DNA from: Chondrosia reniformis
Lineage: Eukaryota > Porifera > Demospongiae > Chondrillida > Chondrillidae
Length of the DNA: 64,000 nucleotides
Reading direction: 5' to 3'
Assembly (NCBI GenBank): GCA_947172415.1
Contig: OX359202.1
Span: 6,000,899-6,064,898 of the forward strand
How positions within the stretch are numbered: the stretch's first letter is position 1; each line of letters opens with the position of its first letter. Shown here one piece after another: positions 46,901-58,011 of the stretch. A program made the position numbers and the translations under genes. The notes under the pieces were generated by a model. The model saw only the letters and a list, made by a program, of their open reading frames with translations, had not been told where the DNA came from and did not search any database.

Positions 46901-49900
46901 CTAAACATACCCCATTACACAACTAAATATTGACTGTAGAAGTCTTCAGTAGCGCAAAGTGTGACCTCAAACTACATAAGAGTAGACCTTCATCCACTAT
47001 ACTGACCATATGCAATCAATCACAGATATTAACAGTCGCTGGTGTCCCAGACCACTAGAGAATTTCTTTATGTCCATTTTCAGATATTGTATCAACACTT
47101 CAATTCCCCCAGAACTTCCAAACAGTTCCTACAGTCCAAGCAGTGACCATGACAACTTGAAGTCACATGATGATCACATGAACTACCTTGATATGCAGGT
47201 GATCATCACAGATGCAAGACAGAATCATGATGGCATCATTCTGCATCTCAATAGCAACAGTATCAGAATCATAGCCGGAATCCCTGCTAAAAAGATTCAA
47301 TAAATCTAAGCAACAAAGAGTGAAAGAAAGCAGTGTCATGTGACAGACACATGACACACACATATGTACAGTAGGTACATTAGGAAACAGCTGCTTCTTA
47401 CGTATAAGAATTGATATGCCTCCTTGATCACAGAACTCTTCGTGAAGGAAGCTGTCGCCTGTTGACATTACACTGAGAAGAAGACGAAGACTGTACCGCA
47501 GTTGTGAAAAATGCGTCCCCCTTCCACCATCACCATGGAAACTGTTACCATAACCACCAAATGATTCTACACAAGTAAGTGCATAATACACGCACTTAAA
47601 CAATTGTATAAATACGGATGTACATACATACAGAAGTATGTATACATTATGTATGTAAATACAGAAGTATGTTTGTACTTAATTTCAGCGAAAACCTAAC
47701 AGTGATATTTTTAAGGTTGCTGCATTGACTAATATACGTACTGTACGTACACGCATGAAATACTGTTATTAAAATATAATACACTCAGGTACTGCATAAA
47801 TCAGTCCATCACATGACAGTCAGCTGACCTTCCTGAAGGCACCATTCCAGCATGATGAGCAGTCTAGTGTTCCCCTGGCATGTGATATAGTCCTCAGTGC
47901 AGTGTGGAGCCAAGGCTGACAACACTGACAGAGACTGGACAGCAAGAGAAAGCAGAGAATGACCTTTCTGTTAAAGTGGGCCTGGCCCTTCTGTTAAAGT
48001 GGGCCTGGCCCTTCTGTTAAAGTGGGCCTGACCCTTCTGTTAAAGTGGGCCTGGCCCTTCTGTTAAAGTGGGCCTGGCCCTTCTGTTAAAGTGGGCCTGA
48101 CCCTTCTGTTAAAGTGGGCCTGACCCTTCTGTTAAAGTGGGCCTGACTGCTTACCAGAAGTTGCAACTCTTCAAACTGGGCTGGCTGCCAGTGCATATCA
48201 GATTTATCATTCGGTACAACATAGGAAAACAGTGACAGAAGCACCATGTAGTCACTCATGATCTGCAAAAGAAGGTCACATGACAGTCATGTGATGGTCA
48301 TGCAGTAATCATATAAACATGCATATGTATATGAACTTGTACCTCAATAGCTGCTGTATCTTGTACAAATGATGGCAATAATGACATAAAAAGTTTCTTT
48401 AGTTCAAAGTCTTCTGGTTCGTTTAGTAACTTGACATTTTTCAGGAGCTTCTCATTAGGCCTGTTTACTATAACATGTACATACGTACACAACAGTACAA
48501 CACAAGACAGTTAAAATGTACGTATGTACGTATTAGTATCCCAGGATTCTAACCTTCAGGAAATGTGGCAAAGAGGTACAGTTCTGATAGAAATCCTGTT
48601 TCCTGCATAGTTACATACGTACGTACATCCATATGCACACAGTAGAGCATACGTACGTATGTATGTAGTTGATGGGTGAGGAGGCTATGATATCAGATTG
48701 TGTACTTACCAGTAATGGAGCACCTGGACACTTTGAGGCTATTAAACTACATAGCACCAGGAGGTCATTCCTATGGTTACACATTGTATGGATATGAATC
48801 AGTATTGATAGTCAAACCACAACTATTATCTAAAACAAAGTCTTTAGGAGTGTAACCCACACTCTGGTTACCTGTCAATGAGTACATACATACCTTAATT
48901 GCCTGTCACCATGGCTGCAGGACTGGGTCATGAGGTACCTGAAACTCTCTTGCAAGACTCTGTAGGAGATAGGTACATATGTAGGGTGATCATGTGAACA
49001 TGCATATGCTATTTCACACATTCTTACCTAATACATTCAATAGATGAAATCTGTCTTTTCAGTTCTTCACTTGATCCCTTCTCAATAATATTCCAAAGGG
49101 TTTGTATGGAGAGTGAAATTAAGCTAGAAGACATACGTATGTATGAATGTAGTACAGAAGATGTGGTATAGAGATGTTAGCTTCAAATGAATATATGACT
49201 CAGTAATTGGTCCCCTCACTCTCTTTTTGGGTTCTTAATGTCTAAACTGATGGTTTCACAGATCACTTTGGCTCCGTGAGCTGATAATATGAGCTTACAG
49301 CTGTTCTCTAAGGAAGAATGATCGCTGTGTCAGTACAATGCAATGTGTACCTACGTAGGTACGTACGTATGCACTTAGTGATCACTACCTACCACTAGAG
49401 GATAAGACTTGCAGTGTTTTCATAATGGACTGTTTGAGAGTTAGGTTAGATACGTTCTTTAGTGCATTTACAAACGATCTAGCTAGTCCACTCTTCTCCA
49501 CAACATTGGTATTAAATGACAACTTTGTAACCTGTAGACCTGAGGAAATAAAAAAACACAAAGTTTGTGTCTTATTTAATGTAGTTAGTGTGTAGGTTGT
49601 ATATACGTATATATACAGTTCAGTATATGCATATATATATGTTCGTATAAATGGTACGTACCTTCTAGTGAGTGGTCCTCTGGTATTTCAGAGAACAATA
49701 CTCCTACCACTTCAGTGATTTCTTGTTTTGCATCTGATGAACCAGTATTCAGTAATTTCCCTGCAGTATAAACCAATACAGCAGGACCCTATTAAGGCAT
49801 ATCTCAACTTTAAGGAGGAACAACCTCACAATGCGTACAGTACAACTGGAGCAGATGTGCACACCACAACTCACCAAAGAGTACCATTAACTCCACCACA

Positions 49901-50781
49901 CTTGACGAGTACTTCACTTCATCTGATATCAGTTGCTTCAAAAAGGGTTGTCTACAGAACAAGAAACATGAACTATTAAATGACTTGAATTAACATACGA
50001 CCACACTGTCATCTGATTACAGGCTGTGGGATAGTACTCAGCAGATGAAGAGTTGTTCTTGGTTTGAAAGGTGGAGTTATTGGAGGAAGTACGTATGTCA
50101 GGCTCAATGAATCAAGGGTGATATGAATGTGATGGTTGCGCAACAAAGGGTCTGATTTCAACACACTGTATATGTATGTTCATATGTTCCTACAACTATC
50201 TAATATACCTGAAGTACGTACACACATATATACATATGTTCTATGAAGCCTTACCGACATGTGTGAATAATCTTTAGTAAAGGTTCTTCATACTCTGGAT
50301 GGTTTGGTAACTGAAATATAACCACTGCCAGTACGGCACACAAGTCAGGTACATCACACAGGAACTGGTACACTGGTCAAGGATTAGCCCTTACATCTTA
50401 TATTGGAAGTACGTATATGACTCAGTTGTGACATACATAGGTAAAATGCTATAAGTATAGCCTTAGTATGCAAGCATCTATTAAGGTCTCGCTTGGCTAG
50501 ACCTTGACACGGTCGGATACAAAGCCTTTACTGCAATGTATTGATATCCTCTCCAGCGCTCTGACGTGTCGCTCGGTCATATGTACCTAGGAATACACGC
50601 AGTTCATTGTAACATTCTGCCTGTCACATTTAATGTTAGGGATCCATTCTCGAAAACCTACCGAGTGCTTGTCGACGAGTAGCTGCAGAGCTTTAATGAT
50701 GATATCCTTTTGCGGCACAACAGCTCTTCCTTGATCCTGGCTTAAAGATTCGTTTAGCAACTCTGTTCCGTCAGCCTCCAT
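43919..50781 (-). CDS. CFAP69: CFAP69, cilia- and flagella-associated protein 69
   Basis: This is a minus-strand gene of many exons, starting at 50781 (MEADGTELLNESLSQDQGRA). I did not fix every exon, but successive exon peptides match CFAP69 in order: EEPLLKIIHTCRQPFLKQLI, LWNIIEKGSSEELKRQISSI, CSHGDRQLRNDLLVLCSLIA, PEDFELKKLF, GNSFHGDGGRGTHFSQLRYS then LRLLLSV, PIQDKVSLFIVERYLDFK, EDYLKRTSDYQYLK and FHSTDIPGLNVT. CFAP69 is an armadillo-like protein of motile cilia and sperm flagella, needed for flagellum assembly in mammals. Two introns hold minisatellites. It starts head-to-head with RIOX1 and has an X-box-like site just upstream of its start codon. The last exon (about 43919-44100) is the least certain part. 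Confidence 0.9.
45857..46102. repeat. 35-bp minisatellite, about 7 copies, in CFAP69
   Basis: The unit is aaggtgtgatttaggtaagg then tattcagtacctgat. Copies are essentially identical. The array abuts a CFAP69 exon (minus strand, ending near 46100), and each unit repeats that exon's end and donor (TTATCAG then GTACTG). It is not CRISPR: there are no variable spacers. Confidence 0.9.
47967..48148. repeat. 23-bp minisatellite, 8 copies, in a CFAP69 intron
   Basis: The unit is cttctgttaaagtgggcctg plus gcc or acc. It directly follows (minus strand) the exon ending EELQLL and its donor GTAAGC. Confidence 0.9.
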
Positions 50782-50862
50782 ATTTATTCATTCGTTTCCA
50801 AGACAACCTTTCGGATCGGCCATTTTTAGTCACGCCTTTCTGTGGGCGTGACTGGAATCAAA
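50782..50862. promoter_or_regulatory. Bidirectional promoter, CFAP69 / RIOX1, with X-box-like and YY1-like sites
   Basis: GTTTCCAAGACAAC at 50794-50807 fits the RFX X-box form (GTTnCC, 2-nt spacer, RnnAAC half) and lies 13 bp upstream of the CFAP69 start. X-boxes close to the start are the standard mark of ciliary genes. ggccattttta at 50818-50828 is a YY1-like AAATGGCC motif near the RIOX1 start. RIOX1 may start at 50842 or 50863. Confidence 0.6.
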
Positions 50863-53800
50863 ATGGCAGTCAAAAACGAGACCAAGGAATATTTCCTGAA
50901 AGGGTGGAAGAAGGAAAATCTAGATAGTCGCGAAACTGCTCAGGGAATATTCTTGGACATGATTTATCCTGTATCTGAGAAGCACTTCTTTAAGTCAGCT
51001 TCGCGTTCCCACAATAACTACTGCAACTACTGGTTGACTGTGACCCCTCTTCCTTAGGACCATTTGGGAGAAGAAGCCACTCTACCTGAAAAGGACGAAT
51101 AAGAAATACAATGATAAAGTTTTTAGTACAGACGAACTGTATAGGATACTCAGAAATGTTTGTCTCTACTAATAGTACTGCTACAATGCATTGCATCTCA
51201 GAAGAGCATGTCTCACTTTAGCTACAATCCCCATTCCCATTCCCATTCCCATTTAGAATGACATCCAATTTTCAGTTAATATTGATGTCACCTCGTATGT
51301 GAATGAGCAGAGATACACTCACAACACACCTGGAAGGGCTGATGCTCTCAGCGTGCTCAAGTTCTACAATCAAGGTTGCTCCATTCGCATGCTGAACCCT
51401 CAGACCTACAGTAATGGTCTGTGGCTGCTCAACTCTAAATTACAGGAATACTTTCAATCAGTGGTTGGGAGCAATATTTATCTAACACCTCCTGGAACGC
51501 AAGGGTTTGCCCCTCACTATGACGACATAGAAGCTTTTGTACTACAGCTGGAAGGAAAGAAAAGATGGTGGCTATATAAACCAAGGTTAGTTCATTATTT
51601 CTTTGAGCCTCTAAGAAATGGTTCATTTGAGAATATCTTGCAAGCCTGGTTGTACAAGATTTGGTTTAATTGTGCTCAGAGAAGGAGAGGAGTTGCCTAA
51701 AGAGTCAAGTCCAAACTTTTCACAAGCTGAAATAGGAGAGGTCATTCTGGATGTCATAGTCGAGCCTGGAGACCTGCTGTACTTTCCAAGAGGTACGATA
51801 CATCAGGTGAGACTGTACTCTGAGCAGTAACGTAGCAGCTGTCATAGTTATGGGTAGCTTGTAAAGGGGAGGAGTAGTGAATCTAGGGGGTGGGGCTCTG
51901 TGTGTTTGATGTTGAAATGGACACTTTGTACAGGCAGAGTGTCTCCCAGATGCGCACTCCTTACACGTAACTGTCTCTACATATCAAAAGAATACGTGGT
52001 CAGATTTCCTTGAAATGGTGAGTTAGCTTTGTCGCTTCTCTCAGTAGTCTTCCAATAGATTGTATTAGTATACACTTGTATCTTTATGAAGGCTCTGCAG
52101 CAAGGATTGGAGACCTCAATTTGTGAAGATGTCAACTTTAGAAGAGGTCTGCCTCTCCGATACATGACCTATATGGGAGCAATGTATTCAGACACTGTGA
52201 GTTAATGACAGCCATTTTGATGTGGGCGTGTCTTAATCAACATTGAACTTGTATAAATCATCTTTGCAGGAAGATAAACGTAGGGATAATTTTAAGAAAA
52301 AGGTAAAGTCACTTCTCTTAAATCTTGTGGACAATATTGATTTTGATGAAACAGCTGATCAGGTACATTTACATACATACTTCTTGAGTATTGCATAATG
52401 TACATATCTTAAAGTAAATAAAAAAACATTTACAAAAATGATGTTAGAAGTAGTAATGGCAGTGTTCACTAATACATCTGCAAAAAGTATCGAAACAAGA
52501 CACTGATTATATGATAAGGCTAATCATACAGAAGTTGCATATATACTGAAATTTAAGTAACTTAACCATACACTTCTGTGTTTGGGCGCACTAACCTTAA
52601 GTAGGAATGGTGCGCCCAAACACAGAAGTGTATGGTTAAGTTACTTAAATTTCAGTATATATGCAACTTCTGTATGATTAGCCTTATCATATAATCAGTG
52701 TCGTTGGCGATTTATGAGGTGTTGATTGCTAATACATTGGATAAGGCGGCCATTTTTTTTTCCGGCCATTCCTACTTAGAGAGTACTACCGTACTCTCTG
52801 ATATGTATGTACTTATATATGTACTTATGTGTACACTATAATGGGTAATGAAAACAGTATATCTATTAGTAGTACTCCACATATGTGGTTGGTTACCTGT
52901 ATGAAGTAGACCTTCACCTCTCTTCCTTCCCCTAGATGGGACTGAACCTGACAAGAGATTCCCTTCCTCCATTCTTGTCAAAAGGTTTGTGATTATGAGA
53001 GGCAAATTTGATACTTTTTATCTCAGAGTGTGTCCTTTTGGCAGTTGAAAGAAACAGAACTGTAGATGGGTGTCACCAGACAAATGGTAACACTTGTAAT
53101 GAAAGTGATTCAGTAGCAATGAGAGAACCAATTACACCTTTAACAGCCATTAAACTAGTCAGCTTTGGAGTTCTGAGGTATTATGAAATCATTACATATT
53201 AGAATGCACATGTACTTGTGAATATTTTATGTACTCATGAACATTGTATGTACTCATGAACATTGTATGTACTCATGAACATTGTATGTACTCATGAACA
53301 TTGTATGTACTCATGAACATTGTATGTACTCATGAACATTTAGAGTTGTCAGTGGAACAGATGGAGTTGTTGCAGCTTATAACACTGAAAACTCCAGAGT
53401 TTATCATGGTAAAGAAGAAAATATACTTAGCATATCCTTTGAGGTATGTACGTGTGCTGCCAGTGAATGTACGTACGTATAATCACTTAAGGAGGACAAT
53501 ATTTTGTGTGATGAGGTACGTACGTGTATGATCCCTACATGGGTGTTCCTTTCAGGAGGCAGTGGCAGTGGAACATATTATCAAGTCATATCCAAATTTC
53601 ATTAAAGTCAAGAGTTTGCCTTTAGGAACTAAGACAGCAAAGGTTGGTCTGTCTATCTTTATACTGACAGTACTATGAATTATACTCCAACACACACACA
53701 CATACTGTATTGTGTATATAATATACTGTATTCACAAGCAGATCCCTACTTCTAGTATATCCATGATGTGCCCAAACATAGAAGTGATGTGTATAGTTAA

Positions 53801-54036
53801 GTTTCAGTATGCCACTTCTGCAATGTTAGCCTTGCCATATGATCACTGTCTTGTTTCGTTACTTTTTCTAGATGTGCCAATCACTGTTATAGTGCCATCT
53901 TTTAATTTCATTTTTTGAATGTTTTTATTTAAATTGTATTATACTGTATTCACAAGCTTATGTACTGTTTCTTATCACTTTATAGGTCAAGCTCAGTGAG
54001 AACCTGTTTTGTAGAGGACTCCTGCAAATAAAGTAG
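50863..54036 (+). CDS. RIOX1: Ribosomal oxygenase 1 / NO66 (JmjC histidyl hydroxylase)
   Basis: A multi-exon gene. Confident exons include 50863-50993, 51058 to about 51160, about 51270-51583 and about 51650-51807. The last exon, ending at 54036, codes [16 protein letters not shown]. The N-terminus has [10 protein letters not shown] and the [10 protein letters not shown] motif of the family. The JmjC core reads [20 protein letters not shown] then [12 protein letters not shown]. The iron ligands H and D are in HYDD, and the distal His is in [26 protein letters not shown] and [20 protein letters not shown] match NO66 better than MINA/RIOX2. The enzyme is a nucleolar 2-oxoglutarate oxygenase that hydroxylates a histidine of ribosomal protein L8 (uL2). 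Histone demethylation has also been reported. The start at 50842 (MGVTGIK) is an alternative. Introns carry a foldback and a minisatellite. Confidence 0.92.
52499..52702. repeat. Perfect foldback: 92-bp inverted repeat with 20-bp loop
   Basis: The left arm 52499-52590 and right arm 52611-52702 are exact reverse complements (arm ends gacactgattatatgataag and gtttgggcgca). It lies in a RIOX1 intron. A diverged single arm occurs at about 53755-53860 (gtgcccaaacatagaagtg, then atatgatcactgtcttg), so this is a transposable foldback family. Text adjoining that second copy (ctagatgtgccaatcactgt) recurs at 33049. Confidence 0.92.
52777..52803. repeat. Palindromic MITE core, one of five copies
   Basis: gagagtactaccgtactctc is a near-perfect palindrome. 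Related copies are at about 8768, 36291, 36890 and 59942. Several are joined to a ggccgccctattcaatgtat-type segment. This one follows ggataaggcggccatttttt. Confidence 0.75.
53218..53340. repeat. 19-bp minisatellite in a RIOX1 intron
   Basis: The unit tgtatgtactcatgaacat is repeated about six times without change, just before the exon-like stretch coding [17 protein letters not shown]. Confidence 0.85.
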
Positions 54037-54230
54037 TCTTGGAACATACCTGTTTCCTACTTATTCATGTCATTCAATGAAAGTGTACTAGTATTGAAAT
54101 AAAACATGCAAATAGTGATAAATAGATTTTAGGTTGATCGTGGTGTTGTGCTGTCAGGGAAGAATTGAATGAAACATTTAACAGTTATACATTAGTTTAT
54201 TGTTTGGTGAAGCAGACGGTGATAATGTTG

Positions 54231-55751
54231 CTACGATTGGTCAATGTTCTGTTTTGATAAAAGCTCTTGATACTTCTGGTACTGCAACCCTGCTCCTTTG
54301 CTTGCTACAGGTGAGTGCTGCAGAGATGTGACAACAGACACCCGGACAGGAATGGCCTTAGGAGGTGTCATCACTTGATTGGTTGATCTGACTGATTGAG
54401 GACAACTCTCCTTTGCTTTTATCCTAAACAAGAAGTACACACAAGTAGTGTACTTCTAACACACTTAGACACTCAATGTATTCCTCACTTTTCTAATAAA
54501 ACTGGAGTCAACACACTCCTCTCCGGTGCTTGTTGTAAGCCATCCTAAAATGGTAGCCATGGCAACAGTTTTTCAAAATGGCTGCTAGTAAAAAGATTAT
54601 TGTGACTCACTGTCTCATCATCGCTATCCTCAGACTCAGTAGAAGGTTTTGATTCCTGTTTGTTGAGAGATCTCTTCTTCTTCTTCTTTGTCTCTCTTGT
54701 ATCACTAGAACTCTTTATAGTTCCGCCTTCAGCTCTTTTCCTATTAACAATAAGAGTGATCAATAGATGCATACAGACTGAAATTCATATTTAAAATAGG
54801 TCAATATTTATAGTGACCGTGAAGCACATCTTATATACTAATTTCAAGAACGAAAATCAAAATCTAGCCCCTCTAATGTCTCATTACATTGAGACTGAGC
54901 TGCTAGGAAGGAGTGACAGTCTCTATACAGTGGACATAGCGCTCACTATCTACTGCTCATAGCCAGCCACTAGACCTCCTACCTTCCTCTCCTCTTCTTC
55001 TCTGAAGCGTTACTCTCCTCCGCCTCTCCTATTACATCTGGAATCTTTGCCACTTCATCTTGCAAGAATCGATATTCTTCATTCTGATCAATTATATACT
55101 TACTACAAGCACATTAGGGCAACAGATAGCTAATAAGTACTCAACCACAAGTGTTTTATATATACATAAGAACTGTCATTCTTCATTCTGATATCACTGC
55201 AAGCACATTAGGGTAACAGATATCTAATATGTGCTCAACCACAAGAGTTTATATATCATTTTTAGCTACATTTGAACTTAGGGCTTACACATGGCTTGCA
55301 GTGAGCGTCTTGGCTCCTCTGTTGTCAGCAAAATCAGAGGTTAGTTCCAACATCTTCTGTAGAAACCGCTCGACTGCCCTAGCTTTGCCAGTTGTCAAGG
55401 AAGGCCTGTCATTTACGTCAAATAAACATGTCTACCTAGTACGTACAATAAAACGACACTTCATAAAATTACTTGACAAATGGTAATGGAAAGAGAGCTG
55501 AACGTGGAACTGTGTGGATACAAATAAGTAGAGGGACAGAGGATGCAACTTTCCCAACGTCATCGTCAAGCTGCATGATTCTTTTAATTCGAGCCTAAAC
55601 GGATGTAAAGTAAAACTCGTCATGACACTGAATACTTCAACGATTGATTACTGTACAATAGGCGCAGGTTATATGGGTAACGTGGCCATGGTAAGGTGCA
55701 GTGATATTTACTCACAGTTGGAAAACGAGAGTGGTACCGTTTTGGTGGCAT
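54231..55751 (-). CDS. DRAP1: DRAP1 / NC2-alpha, histone-fold transcription corepressor subunit
   Basis: A minus-strand gene starting at 55751 (MPPKRYHSRFPT). The next exons give ARIKRIMQLDDDVGKVASSV then PLLIS, and RAVERFLQKMLELTSDFADN followed by RGAKTLTASHV. After that comes KYIIDQNEEYRFLQDEVAKI then PDV. This is the H2A-like histone fold of NC2-alpha, which pairs with DR1/NC2-beta on TBP-bound promoters and blocks TFIIA/TFIIB entry. Downstream exons are Lys/Arg-rich and acidic (TKKKKKRSLNKQESK, STESEDSDDE), then a tail ending LLSKQNIDQS. Length and layout match the family. Its start is 116 bp from that of the GBA gene on the other strand. Confidence 0.93.
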
Positions 55752-55867
55752 TCTTTCGTCACCTAGTGCATAGAGTCTAGAGGAGGCAGATAAAGGAATT
55801 CCCCTAAAACAAGATGGCCGAAGATCATCAGGTGTGGTCGCTTCCGTTGATAGTCACGTGACAAAAG
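55752..55867. promoter_or_regulatory. Bidirectional promoter, DRAP1 / GBA, with a perfect CLEAR palindrome
   Basis: GTCACGTGAC at 55853-55862 is an exact 10-bp CLEAR element (TFEB/TFE3/MITF target) and ends five bases before the GBA start codon. AAGATGGCCG at 55811-55820 is a YY1-like core. CLEAR elements control lysosomal genes, including GBA, in vertebrates. Confidence 0.75.
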
Positions 55868-57798
55868 ATGGGCGTGCGAGTGATGATTAGGGATCTTTTC
55901 CTAGTTGCCTTTCTCGCAACCTTTACAGGTGGCACTGACGAGGTTTCCTGGTACCGAACCGCGCAGAACACACCAGAGAGACTAACGCCGCAAGCATCAC
56001 TCAACTTCTCTTCAGATTTTAAATTTCAAAATGAAATTGTTGTTAACAGGTACTCTCCAAATGTGTGTGTGTTTATGAAATCGTAAATGAAGAAGCCATT
56101 GAAATATTACACTTAAAAAGGCTAAACAGTTTCAGAATTCAAATCTTTCATTTGGTGTTTGCTTTATTATTTTGCTAGGGCTCAATAAACTAATTTGTAT
56201 CAGAGTTACATACCTAGTAACATATCATATTCCTCACATTGGTTGTGAAATGTTAATGTTGATGAACTCATTTAAAAGTTTTTTTCCAACAGATCTCGTA
56301 CCTTCCAAACAATTGTTGGTTTTGGTGGAGCTTTCACAGACTCAGCCTCTTATGTTTTTTCACAACTGAAACCAAGTCTACAGGAACAGGTCCTCAAAAT
56401 GTACTTTTCCGAGGAAGGACTGAGATACAGCATGGCTAGACTGCCCATTGGCTCATGTGATTTCTCACTTGAGACCTACAGTTATGATGGTGTCAAGGGC
56501 GACAAAGAACTAGTCAATTTTACAGTTGCACATGACACAAAGGAAATTATTCCCTTTATCAAAAGAGCCATAGCAACACGGAAAAACTGGACCAAAGAAC
56601 CGCTCAATATTGTAGCCTCTCCTTGGAGTCCACCAGCTTGGATGAAGGAGTTGACCTTTAGTTCCTACTGCCCTTTGACCTGTGAACTCTGCAACTTGAG
56701 GCAGGAGTATCATGACACTTGGGCACTCTATTTCTCAAAGTTCATAACTGCTTATGCTAAGGAGAACATTTCTATTTGGGGTATCACAATACAGAATGAA
56801 CCCGGGGCCTGTCCCCTTGATTACGAAGGCATGCACTGGACTGCCCAAACGGAGAGGGACTATCTGAAGGAGACACTCGGCCCTAAGCTAGCAGCGGACC
56901 ATCCTGATGTGAAGATCTTGATATATGACCACAATAAAGATAAGACGGTTGAATGGGCCCAAATAATATTTTCTGATCCGGATGCAGCCAAATATGCATG
57001 GGGTATAGCTGTCCACTGGTACACTGGTGACCACTTTGACCAGCTCAATACTACCCATATCCTTTATCCACAGAAAGCCATTCTGGCCACTGAAGCAACT
57101 GTTGCTAGGGAGAAGGACCCCAAAAACCCAGATTGGCAGAAGGGAGAACACTACGCTCATGACATTATTGGGGATATGAACAATTGGGTCGTTGGATTTA
57201 TAGACTGGAACCTCGTTTTGGATTACTACGGTGCCCCCAATCACGCTGGGCCAGAAGAGTGCCAAGGAATAATCAAGTGTGGTAGTGATGGAATGATATT
57301 GGCAGATTTGGAAAACCAAATCTTGTATCCTCAAGTGTTCTACTGGTATGTAGGACAAATCAGGTTAGTGATCCTTGTCTTACTCTTTGACGATAGGGAT
57401 TTCTTCTAACTGCACCAAACAAAGAGATGGTTTGAGCATCTAGAGGCAGTTTTTTCTTTAAATATTTGCCTTACTTTCTTTAGAATTGGTAAATATTTGC
57501 CTTACTGTACCTTATAAGATGATGTAACACTCCACATCATATTGTTATGATTTTTCTTTATTTCTACAGTAAATTTGTTCCTCCGGGATCTGTGCGTATT
57601 GATGTGAAGAATAGTACATCACTAGAATCTACCGCATTTCTAACACCAAACAAGCAGTGTGTGCTCATAGTAATGAACACTCAGGACGCCAGTGTGGATA
57701 TCAAGATATCTGACATTCTACCTAATTCTGGCAATAAGAAACGTGCCTTTAAGATAACTATACTTGCACATAGCATTCAAACATTTATTTATTCATAG
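55868..57798 (+). CDS. GBA1: Glucosylceramidase (acid beta-glucosidase, GH30)
   Basis: Three exons (55868-56049, 56293-57363, 57570-57798) encode 493 residues in frame. The signal peptide is DLFLVAFLATFTGG. The TIM-barrel shows the family features: GFGGAFTDSA; RLPIGSCDFS; ASPWSPPAWMK; the acid/base glutamate in GITIQNEPGA; HWYTGDHFDQLN; and the nucleophile glutamate in ILATEATVA. A C-terminal beta domain follows (LIVMNTQDASVDIKISD). The enzyme cleaves glucosylceramide to glucose and ceramide in the lysosome. All catalytic residues are present and the length is near the usual mature size. The CLEAR site upstream fits lysosomal regulation. Confidence 0.95.
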
Positions 57799-58011
57799 AC
57801 TGTATGATATACTTATGGCTTTGTATTTATTTATTGTTTAACATAAATATGTATACTTTATGAAATATTTTTATGTATTTTTTTATTTAATTATCTATTA
57901 ATGGATGACGTTCACCGTGTGACGTCAGTAAATAAAATGGAGGATAGAGATAGTCTATATAGACGTCCAAGTGCTGTAGTTTACTAGTCGCAAGCATTAA
58001 GAAGACAAGCG
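57799..58011. promoter_or_regulatory. Promoter of ZFPL1 with CRE and ATGG motif
   Basis: This gap follows the GBA stop. It contains a perfect CRE palindrome TGACGTCA at 57920-57927, a second half-site (gatgacgttc) just before it, and aaaatggagg at about 57934-57943, all within 95 bp of the ZFPL1 start. Confidence 0.55.

Noticed and set aside
47163-47603. Apparent phase clash between two CFAP69 exons near 47286 and 47402
   Set aside because: An acceptor slightly upstream (minus strand ttgcttag, adding LLNLFS before RDSGYDSD) restores the frame and matches family spacing.
50863-54036. Assignment as RIOX2/MINA53
   Set aside because: The core and the SSPNFSQ region agree better with RIOX1/NO66.
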